Shown: positions 1-4,963 of the stretch, one piece after another
How the letters are laid out: every line of letters starts with the position of its first letter
Position numbering within the stretch: position 1 is the first letter of the stretch
Source: Candidatus Magasanikiibacteriota bacterium
GTDB lineage: Bacteria; Patescibacteriota; Patescibacteriia; Magasanikbacterales; UBA922
Direction of reading: 5' to 3'
Assembly (NCBI GenBank): GCA_023246565.1
Contig: JAHFIE010000052.1
Location: 1-6,512, forward strand
Length of the DNA stretch: 6,512 bases
Notes under the pieces: generated by a model
Databases searched by the model: none
Told to the model about the DNA's origin: nothing
What the model saw: the letters and a program-made list of their open reading frames with translations, nothing else
Translations under genes and position numbers: made by a program

Positions 1-195
1 TTGCAATTTTTCTTTTTTGTCTGGAGCGAGTAAATCATCGCCAATGGCCAATCCCTTCATCTGTAAATTACCATCAAGCGTCATAACAACACTACCACCA
101 GCAGATTGAACCGTAATTGATTCTTTTGCAAGAGTATCTTGGAGTGTTTTGGCCTGGGTACGAAGATCTTTAAATTGTTTTAATTTATTGAACAT
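1..195 (-). CDS. ybaB: YbaB/EbfC-family nucleoid-associated protein, N-terminal part (runs off left edge)
   Basis: Only the first 65 codons are visible, read from the ATG at 195-193 to the window edge with no stop. The protein opens MFNKLKQFKDLRTQAK, an amphipathic helix of about 26 residues. A beta-rich stretch follows with SAGGSVVMTLDGNLQMKGL (residues 31-49) and then IGDDLLAPDKKEKL. This helix, Gly-Gly strand and 'dell.p.dke.L' order is the YbaB/EbfC pattern: a small dimeric DNA-binding protein of about 100-110 residues, so roughly 40% is missing. Family members coat or bend DNA and often sit beside dnaX and recR; here the neighbour is dnaB. The gap to dnaB is 27 bases with no promoter or terminator I can defend, so co-transcription from dnaB is likely. 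No Shine-Dalgarno precedes the ATG. Family assignment is fairly sure; the precise role is inferred. Confidence 0.8.
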   Translation of the reverse strand, partial: MFNKLKQFKDLRTQAKTLQDTLAKESITVQSAGGSVVMTLDGNLQMKGLAIGDDLLAPDKKEKLQ

Positions 196-222
196 AGTTT
201 AATTGAGTAAATAGAATTAATT

Positions 223-1662
223 TTAAAAACTTGGAACACGAACGTTTCCTTGTACTGCAGCAATCGGCATGGCCTGGCCACCACCAGCAAATCGTGTATC
301 AAGATTTTTAAAGCTCGCACGCGCGTCATCAAAAAATACTTTGGCTACTCCGGTTGGACCATTACGATGTTTGGCAATGTGGATTTCTCCCAAGTGACGC
401 TCATCAGGAGGAATATCTTCGAGGCGGTAATTACGATCAGCGGCTTTGCGATAAATAAACATAACCACATCAGCATCTTGTTCAATACTACCAGACTCGC
501 GCAGATGGGACAACTTCGGGATGGCTGGTTTGGTTTGTTCCACAGCACGAGAAAGCTGGGAAAGCGCAAGTACGGGCACATTTAATTCTCGAGCAATACC
601 TTTGAGGTTACGACTAATTTCCGCTACTTCTTGAACTCGGTTATCACTATTTTTCGTACTGTGTGATTCCATCAATTGCAGATAATCAATAATAATAAGA
701 CCAAGGCCATGTTCAGCTTTGAGACGACGAGCTTTTGTCCGAATTTGCATCACATTATTGCCGGGAAAATCATCGAGGTAAATTGGAGCTTCGGAAAGTA
801 CACCCATAGCATGACCAATGCGGGGAAAATCATCACTGTCAGGCCGATCAGATAGATTGCCGGTGCGCATTTTCCATAAATCAACGCCTGCTTCGGCGCA
901 GAGGAGGCGATCAACAAATTGTTCTTTACTCATTTCCAGAGAAAAAATACCAACCGGAATTTTTTCCCGTATGGCCACGTTTCGGGCAATATCAAGGGCA
1001 AGAGATGTTTTTCCGACCGAAGGACGGGCAGCCAAAATCACCAAATCAGATTTTTGAAGTCCTGCAAGAATATTGTCTAATTCACGAAAACCAGTGGGCA
1101 CTCCGCGTAATTTACCTTTGTCACGATGAAGTTCATCAATACGGTCAAAAGCCTCACTTAAAATTCCCCGAATTGGCGTGAATGATTGTTTAATATGACG
1201 TTGACTCACGCCAAAAATATGTTGTTGCGCAGTATCGAGTAGTTGATCCAATTCTTCAGATTCTTCTTGAAAACCAAGGCGTGAAATTTCACTGGCAGCC
1301 GCAATCAGCTTTCGTAGCGTTGCTTTTCGAGTAATAATTTCAGCATAGTGTTTGATATGTGATGCTGTGGGTACAGAATTAGCCAAGCCAACAATAAAAC
1401 TTCGTCCTCCAATTTTTTCCAGGAGTCCTTTTTCTTCAAGACGATTGCTGAGGGTAAGTACATCAATCGGTTCACTTTTTCCGTACAATTCGAGCATGGT
1501 ACCAAACACTTCGCCATGCGCTGGTTTATAAAAATCACTGGGTTCAATAATATCAGCAATCTTCATGATAGCTTCTTTATCAATCAAAATCGCGCCAAGA
1601 AGAGACATTTCAGCGTCAAGATTGTGTGGTGGAATTTTTTCGATTTGGGTAAAATCAACCAT
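223..1662 (-). CDS. dnaB: Replicative DNA helicase DnaB
   Basis: This is a full-length 479-residue hexameric replicative helicase, close to the usual 450-475, with no intein. The N-terminal DnaB domain (residues about 8-110) opens with PPHNLDAEMSLLGAIL, the classic start of the primase-interacting collar. A linker follows (about 111-185). The RecA-like motor domain begins at GVPTGFRELDNILAGLQ (187-203). Walker A is ARPSVGKTS (212-220) with K218 and T219. Next come SLEMSKEQFVDRLL (241-254), Walker B LIIIDYLQL (322-330) with D326, ALSQLSRAVE (366-375), and RESGSIEQDADVVMFIYR (388-405). KHRNGPTG (431-438) is the motif carrying the arginine finger. It unwinds duplex DNA ahead of the fork using ATP. 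The last 20 or so residues are a non-conserved tail. The ATG at 1662 is chosen because an in-frame TGA lies about 36 bases upstream with no better start between. No Shine-Dalgarno is visible, and a promoter lies almost on top of the start. Confidence 0.97.
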   Translation of the reverse strand: MVDFTQIEKIPPHNLDAEMSLLGAILIDKEAIMKIADIIEPSDFYKPAHGEVFGTMLELYGKSEPIDVLTLSNRLEEKGLLEKIGGRSFIVGLANSVPTASHIKHYAEIITRKATLRKLIAAASEISRLGFQEESEELDQLLDTAQQHIFGVSQRHIKQSFTPIRGILSEAFDRIDELHRDKGKLRGVPTGFRELDNILAGLQKSDLVILAARPSVGKTSLALDIARNVAIREKIPVGIFSLEMSKEQFVDRLLCAEAGVDLWKMRTGNLSDRPDSDDFPRIGHAMGVLSEAPIYLDDFPGNNVMQIRTKARRLKAEHGLGLIIIDYLQLMESHSTKNSDNRVQEVAEISRNLKGIARELNVPVLALSQLSRAVEQTKPAIPKLSHLRESGSIEQDADVVMFIYRKAADRNYRLEDIPPDERHLGEIHIAKHRNGPTGVAKVFFDDARASFKNLDTRFAGGGQAMPIAAVQGNVRVPSF

Positions 1663-1670
1663 AGGTAACC

Positions 1671-1702
1671 AGTATAATAACCTAATTGTTTGACCACTTC
1701 AA
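1671..1702 (-). promoter_or_regulatory. Candidate sigma70-type promoter of dnaB, near-leaderless
   Basis: Reading the minus strand, TTGAAG (1702-1697; 4 of 6 to TTGACA) is followed after 17 bases by TATTAT (1679-1674; 5 of 6 to TATAAT). An overlapping TATACT lies at 1676-1671. Transcription would start about 2-5 bases before the dnaB ATG at 1662, leaving almost no leader. That agrees with the lack of a Shine-Dalgarno sequence. The boxes are seen; the start site is inferred. Confidence 0.5.
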
Positions 1703-1761
1703 TCATCTCCCGTTGATATCCTGTTTAAATCCTGTGGAGAACCATTATTGATGAGGGAGGA

Positions 1762-1790
1762 TTGCCAAACAAGCTTGGGCTGACTATACT
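1762..1790 (+). promoter_or_regulatory. Candidate sigma70-type promoter of the methyltransferase-glycosyltransferase operon
   Basis: TTGCCA (1762-1767; 5 of 6 to TTGACA) and TATACT (1785-1790; 5 of 6 to TATAAT) are separated by exactly 17 bases. Initiation would fall near 1797, giving a leader of about 53 bases to the ATG at 1850. The promoter points away from the dnaB promoter, so the 187-base gap is a divergent control region. No operator palindrome stands out between the two. Confidence 0.55.
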
Positions 1791-1849
1791 TAATTCTATT
1801 CTCCTCGGCCTTGGGAAACGAGTATACATTTCCTTCAACTGTTTCATTT

Positions 1850-2761
1850 ATGGTATTGATCTGTGTTGATTGTCACAATCAACTTGTTGAAAATCACTGT
1901 TCTCATTGTGGTCGGTTTTATGAACAAAAAAATGGAATACTCATTGCTTGGCCAAAGACTATGGATAAACTCGCAGAGGAAGAAGCTGAACACCATGATG
2001 AAGATGATAGTGATGCAATTGAAGTGCATCAATTAAATCGACCACGAAATGTTTTTTATCATGAGCAGTTGTGGCAAGAGATGAGAGAACTTCCGAAAGG
2101 TTCATCAATCTTGGAAATTGGTGCGGGGAGTGGTTTTGATGCTCAAGTCTTACAAGATAATTATGCTTTAACACTCACTGATGTTTCACCCGAAACTTTG
2201 AGGCGTTTGTCCGAAAAATTAAATAATCCTGACATTATGTATATTGCGGCTGACGGTTCAAGGCTGCCGTTTGCTAATAACTCATTTGACGGAATATACA
2301 TGGTGGCGACACTGCATCATTTACCAAATCAACAACAAGGAATTCATGAATTAGCGCGCATGGTAAAATCTGGTGGTCAAGTATATATTGGTATTGAACC
2401 CAATAGTACCTATTTTATGTGGATTAAATATTTTCGTGGTTTGCTCTGCCGTCTTATTCATATGGATCCCCATAAAGGATCACACGCAGACGCTGAGATG
2501 GAAGGATTTTCTTATATTGATTTAAAGAAATATTTTTTTGGTACAGAATGGGAAAGTGTAACGATCCGTCCAATTTGGTTTTTGGCTGGCTGGTGGCATT
2601 ATGGGTCTGAATTTTTATTCCGCAGTTTGCGTCTTAAAAAACGTTTCGTATTACCATCAATCTTAGAATGGTTATTGATCTATCTTGATGAGGCTTTGTT
2701 TAAAATACCGGGAATGAAATATTTGGCTTGGCATTGGTCAGTGAGCGCAAAAAAATTATGA
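1850..2761 (+). CDS. Class I SAM-dependent methyltransferase with N-terminal zinc ribbon
   Basis: The protein has 303 residues from the ATG at 1850. Residues 5-20 carry two CxxC pairs (C5, C8, C17, C20), a zinc-ribbon/rubredoxin-like knuckle often found ahead of such methyltransferases. A strikingly acidic, His-containing linker follows (about 42-59). The Rossmann domain of Methyltransf_11 type has motif I LEIGAGSGF (88-96), the ribose-binding acid in TLTDVS (D111), ADGSRLPFANNSFD (134-147) and the ATLHHLP post-motif (153-159). The C-terminal 120 residues are rich in aromatics (IKYFRG, FLAGWWHYGSEFLF) and might touch the membrane. Substrate is not evident; the coupled glycosyltransferase suggests a sugar, lipid or glycan intermediate. 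An in-frame TTG at 1811 would add 13 residues, but ATG 1850 is preferred because the ribbon begins immediately after it. Neither start has a Shine-Dalgarno. The TGA overlaps the next ATG. Confidence 0.88.
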   Translation: MVLICVDCHNQLVENHCSHCGRFYEQKNGILIAWPKTMDKLAEEEAEHHDEDDSDAIEVHQLNRPRNVFYHEQLWQEMRELPKGSSILEIGAGSGFDAQVLQDNYALTLTDVSPETLRRLSEKLNNPDIMYIAADGSRLPFANNSFDGIYMVATLHHLPNQQQGIHELARMVKSGGQVYIGIEPNSTYFMWIKYFRGLLCRLIHMDPHKGSHADAEMEGFSYIDLKKYFFGTEWESVTIRPIWFLAGWWHYGSEFLFRSLRLKKRFVLPSILEWLLIYLDEALFKIPGMKYLAWHWSVSAKKL

Positions 2762-3954
2762 AGGTTGCTCTTATCAATAATATTTACCCGCCCTATGATC
2801 GAGGAGGGGCAGAACAAGTGGTGGTAAAGATTGTGGAAGGCTTATTGTCTGCTGGTCATACTGTAGTCATGGTAACGAGTACTCCAAGAAATGAAGAGGT
2901 TGATCACCATAATAATCTTACGGTCTATCGTATACGGCCAGGTAATATCTTCTTTTATACAACGGCTAGCCAGCACGGGATCATGAGCCGTTTTTTGTGG
3001 CATCTTTTTGATATTGGCAACATCTATGCTGCATATAAGATTAAAAAAATTCTTGAACGCGAAAAACCAGATGTTGTACATACGCACAATCTCATGGGTC
3101 TTAGTTTTTTAGTGCCGTGGGTAATTCGACAGCTCAGTATCCGACATGTTCACACGGTTCATGATGTCCAATTGGTTGAGCCAAGTGCCATGATTTTGAA
3201 GAGTCAAGAACTCAGTTGGCGTTATAATGGTTTTCTCACAAAAGTATATGTTTGGATCATGAAACAATTAATTGGTTCACCTGATGTGGTTCTTTCAGCA
3301 TCACAATTTTTACGTGATTTTTATGCTGTTCGAGGTTTTTTTCCACATTCACGAATTGAAGTGGTCCGCAATCCAGTCACGTTTACTATCGGGTCAGTCC
3401 ATTTGAATGCCATGTCAGATAATAATATTTTTCGTTTTATCTATGTAGGTCAAGTAGAAGCTCATAAAGGCGTGGCAAATCTTGTTCGTGCTTTTTGTAG
3501 TCTTGTAGAAAATAATGTCCAACTTCATATTGTTGGTGGTGGAACGCAGTTAGATGTTATCAAAACATTGGCAGGCAATGATAAAAGAATAACCGTATAT
3601 GACCGGGTTGATCGTAAAGAATTACCAGTCTTGTTTTCAACAATGAATATGACTGTGGTTCCATCACTCTGTTATGAAAATTCACCCTCGGTTATTTTTG
3701 AAAGTTTTGCCTGTGGTGTGCCAGTTTTGGCAAGTAATATAGAAGGTATTGCTGAATTGATTCATGAAGGTGAAAATGGTCTAACGTTTGAAGCAGGCAA
3801 TGAAAAAGTTTTGCAGGAACGATTAATGTGGTGTATGGATCATCCAAAAGAAATTAGCATGATGGGAATTAAAACAACCCAATCATTAATTGGGTTGTCA
3901 TTGTCCGAATATATTGTACGTTTGAAAAATTTGTATCAAGCGAATTCTTTTTGA
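2758..3954 (+). CDS. GT4-family (GT-B fold) glycosyltransferase
   Basis: The protein has 398 residues from the ATG at 2758, which overlaps the methyltransferase stop (ATGA). An in-frame ATG at 2728 lies inside the upstream gene and would add ten residues ahead of the canonical MKVALINNIYPPYDRGGAE opening, so it is rejected. The N-terminal acceptor domain has GGAEQ (16-20), PDVVHTHN (104-111) and HTVHD (132-136). The C-terminal nucleotide-sugar domain starts near 226 with FIYVGQVEAHKGV (227-239, K237). It contains the retaining EX7E motif: E307 and E315 within YENSPSVIFESFACGVPVLAS (306-326). Such enzymes are cytoplasmic or membrane-associated and move a sugar from a nucleotide donor onto a lipid-linked or other acceptor. 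The donor cannot be read from sequence. No Shine-Dalgarno is seen; translation is probably coupled to the methyltransferase. A perfect hairpin lies in the last 30 codons. Confidence 0.93.
   Translation: MKVALINNIYPPYDRGGAEQVVVKIVEGLLSAGHTVVMVTSTPRNEEVDHHNNLTVYRIRPGNIFFYTTASQHGIMSRFLWHLFDIGNIYAAYKIKKILEREKPDVVHTHNLMGLSFLVPWVIRQLSIRHVHTVHDVQLVEPSAMILKSQELSWRYNGFLTKVYVWIMKQLIGSPDVVLSASQFLRDFYAVRGFFPHSRIEVVRNPVTFTIGSVHLNAMSDNNIFRFIYVGQVEAHKGVANLVRAFCSLVENNVQLHIVGGGTQLDVIKTLAGNDKRITVYDRVDRKELPVLFSTMNMTVVPSLCYENSPSVIFESFACGVPVLASNIEGIAELIHEGENGLTFEAGNEKVLQERLMWCMDHPKEISMMGIKTTQSLIGLSLSEYIVRLKNLYQANSF
3874..3898 (+). repeat. Perfect 10-bp inverted repeat inside the glycosyltransferase gene
   Basis: ACAACCCAAT (3874-3883) and ATTGGGTTGT (3889-3898) are exact reverse complements around the 5-base loop CATTA. 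The hairpin covers codons 373-381 of the GT4 gene, about 55 bases before its stop. No T-run follows, so it is not a standard terminator. The structure is seen; any role in mRNA stability or 3'-end processing is speculation. Confidence 0.6.
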
Positions 3955-3993
3955 GTATTTTTAAAAAATTTGAGCGTTTAGAGACTGATAATT

Positions 3994-4096
3994 AAATCAT
4001 TTTTTGTCATTCTGGCGAAAGCCAGAATCTAGTATTTATTGAATTCAACACTGGATTCTGGCTTTCGCCAGAATGACATTATTCAACAAATGATTT
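3994..4096. repeat. REP/MITE-like inverted-repeat element (paired mirrored hairpins)
   Basis: Two 28-base arms, 4005-4032 and 4051-4078, are reverse complements with one difference (T4030 opposite G4053, a G-U pair in RNA). Each arm is itself a hairpin: the left is ATTCTGGCGAAAGCCAGAAT (4009-4028), an 8-bp stem closing a GAAA tetraloop; the right is its mirror with a TTTC loop. A further 9-bp pair, AAATCATTT (3994-4002) and AAATGATTT (4088-4096), brackets the whole element asymmetrically. The ATTC...GAAT palindrome resembles the widespread dRS3-like and REP-like intergenic repeats whose translation gives 'VIPAKAGIQ'-type false proteins; here it reads VILAKARIQ. Such repeats occur in many copies per genome, may be moved by RAYT-type transposases, and may be bound by DNA-bending proteins or act in termination. 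No transposase is in the window. It sits between convergent genes and directly beside the GC-rich deoC segment. Confidence 0.85.
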
Positions 4097-4100
4097 TTTT
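4005..4100 (+). terminator. Candidate terminator of the methyltransferase-glycosyltransferase operon
   Basis: In plus-strand RNA the element folds into one long stem (4005-4033 with 4050-4078), or into two small hairpins. It ends near a run of seven T (4094-4100). The U-run lies 15 bases after the main stem but directly at the end of the outer 9-bp arm. This fits a terminator 50-150 bases after the GT4 stop. In the minus direction the strong stem is followed mainly by A, so termination of deoC there would need the structure alone. Confidence 0.4.
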
Positions 4101-4136
4101 CGACGGCGATGTTCTGGCGTTCGAGCACCGCCGTCG
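4101..4136. repeat. GC-rich hairpin downstream of deoC
   Basis: CGACGGCG (4101-4108) and CGCCGTCG (4129-4136) are perfect reverse complements around a 20-base loop. It lies 26 bases beyond the deoC stop, where a terminator would be expected, but on the minus strand it is followed by a run of A rather than T. A standard intrinsic terminator is therefore not supported. The loop contains TTCTGGCGTTCG (4112-4123), 11 of 12 bases matching TTCTGGCTTTCG of the neighbouring repeat arm (4056-4067). Confidence 0.55.
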
Positions 4137-4162
4137 GAGTGAGGAGAGAAAGAAGGAGTTGG

Positions 4163-4885
4163 CTACCCGTGGACGCAGCCGAGGGGCTTGTACGGGTCTC
4201 CACCCTTGGGATCGAGGCTCTCCTTGAACCCGGCCATGATGTCCACCCCGGAGGTGGTACCGATGCGTGTGGCACCAGCATGGATCATCGTCAGGGCCTG
4301 TTCGTAGGTCTTGATGCCTCCGGAGGCCTTGATGCCCATGCTGTCGCCGACGACCTGCTTCATCTGAGCCACGTCATCCACGCTTGCACCGCCGGACTTG
4401 TGCATGCCCGTGCTGGTCTTGACGAACGCGGCGCCGGCGTCCCGAGCGATCTCGCAGACCTGGCGTAGTTCCAGGTTCGTCAGGAGTCTCGCCTCGATGA
4501 TGACCTTGACCTTGACTCCTTGGCGTCTGCAGGTCTTGACTACCCTCGTGATCTCGTTGGTCACCAGCTTCCAGTCACCATCCTTGATCGCGCCCAGGTT
4601 AACGACCATGTCGATCGCCTGAGCACCCATGTGCATGGCTGACTGTGCTTCTGCGACCTTCACCGAGGGAAGTGTGGCTCCGAGCGGGAAGCCGATGACG
4701 GTGCAGACCTCAACCCCAGTGCCGCGAAGGAGAGTCGAAGCAGTGGCAGTGTTGTTCTGGTTCACGCACACTGCTGCGAAGCCATGTGCAACCGCTTGCT
4801 GACAGAGGACCTCCACCTGAGCGCTCGTGGCTTCTGCCGCGAGCAGGCTGTGGTCGATGTACCTTGCGAATTCTTCTCTGGTCAT
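4163..4885 (-). CDS. deoC: Deoxyribose-phosphate aldolase DeoC
   Basis: This 240-residue TIM-barrel class I aldolase cleaves 2-deoxyribose 5-phosphate to glyceraldehyde 3-phosphate and acetaldehyde, the last step of deoxynucleoside salvage, in the cytoplasm. Its length fits the 220-250 residue bacterial form. It opens with ARYIDHSLLAAEAT (7-20). It has CVN (40-42), CTVIGFPLGAT (61-71), the catalytic Asp in AIDMVVNLGAI (D92), KVIIEARLLT (127-136), the Schiff-base Lys in AFVKTSTGMHKSGG (K156), the second active-site Lys in MGIKASGGIKTYEQA (K186) and the phosphate-binding end ATRIGTTSGV (205-214). A 22-residue tail follows. No deoA, deoB, deoD or kinase gene is next to it. The start is fixed by GAGGG four bases upstream. 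Its G+C of about 60% is far above its neighbours, pointing to transfer or a misjoin. All key catalytic residues are intact, so it should be active. Confidence 0.96.
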   Translation of the reverse strand: MTREEFARYIDHSLLAAEATSAQVEVLCQQAVAHGFAAVCVNQNNTATASTLLRGTGVEVCTVIGFPLGATLPSVKVAEAQSAMHMGAQAIDMVVNLGAIKDGDWKLVTNEITRVVKTCRRQGVKVKVIIEARLLTNLELRQVCEIARDAGAAFVKTSTGMHKSGGASVDDVAQMKQVVGDSMGIKASGGIKTYEQALTMIHAGATRIGTTSGVDIMAGFKESLDPKGGDPYKPLGCVHG

Positions 4886-4889
4886 TTTT

Positions 4890-4915
4890 CCCTCACTTTC
4901 CTCCCGAGTAGGGAG
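4890..4915 (-). promoter_or_regulatory. deoC ribosome binding site with upstream small hairpin
   Basis: On the minus strand GAGGG (4894-4890) sits four A residues before the ATG, a good Shine-Dalgarno at normal spacing. A second, stronger-looking GGGAGG (4905-4900) lies 14 bases from the ATG. Most of it is the right arm of a 5-bp hairpin, CTCCC-TACTC-GGGAG (4915-4901). This is the only clear Shine-Dalgarno in the window. Whether the small hairpin affects translation is unknown. Confidence 0.65.
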
Positions 4916-4926
4916 ATGTTTGAGAA

Positions 4927-4955
4927 AGAATACCTTTCATTTTTTTAGACGTCAA
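4927..4955 (-). promoter_or_regulatory. Candidate sigma70-type promoter of deoC
   Basis: On the minus strand TTGACG (4955-4950; 5 of 6 to TTGACA) is followed after exactly 17 bases by TATTCT (4932-4927; 4 of 6, with the key T, A and final T kept). Transcription would begin near 4920, giving a leader of about 35 bases holding the small hairpin and the Shine-Dalgarno. The promoter lies in AT-rich sequence just outside the GC-rich island, immediately after the stop codon of the membrane-protein gene. Confidence 0.5.
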
Positions 4956-4963
4956 GTTTTAGA

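Larger units (their letters stand above)
4101..4915. other. High-GC compositional island containing deoC
   Basis: Sampled 60-base lines inside the segment give 35/60 (4261-4320) and 37/60 (4441-4500) G+C. Flanking genes give 21/60 (3541-3600) and 18/60 (5941-6000). The left change is abrupt at the T-run/CGACGGCG junction (4100/4101); the right one lies close to 4915, just before the AT-rich deoC promoter. deoC also uses CTG, GTC, GCC and CGC-type codons that are sparse in its neighbours. Recent horizontal acquisition is the first reading; a chimeric assembly is the main alternative. Confidence 0.75.

Noticed and set aside
223..1662. Intein or frameshift in dnaB, which is a common intein host
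   Set aside because: Walker A, Walker B and the C-terminal motifs follow one another at normal spacing in one 479-residue frame.
1811..1849. TTG start adding 13 residues to the methyltransferase
   Set aside because: There is no ribosome site and the added residues precede the zinc ribbon without known homology; ATG 1850 starts directly at the ribbon.
1700..1860. Minus-strand open stretch in the divergent intergenic region that reads like a plausible peptide ending STGDD
   Set aside because: It contains no ATG, GTG or TTG start after its upstream stop, and uses AGG, AGA and CCC codons unlike its neighbours; it overlaps both promoters.
2728..2757. Upstream ATG adding ten residues to the glycosyltransferase
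   Set aside because: It lies within the methyltransferase gene and precedes the canonical MKVALINN start; the ATGA overlap is the normal coupled arrangement.
4101..4136. GC-rich hairpin as the intrinsic terminator of deoC
   Set aside because: On the deoC strand the stem is followed by A residues, not T; the T-run lies on the opposite strand.
4039..4281. Short open frames on both strands across the repeat and the deoC end
   Set aside because: They read through the inverted repeat, giving the familiar spurious VILAKARIQ-type or TLDSGFRQND-type peptides, and have no ribosome site or domain.
4109..4468. Long plus-strand open frame opposite deoC
   Set aside because: It is the antisense shadow of a high-GC gene with intact catalytic motifs; its own translation resembles no family.
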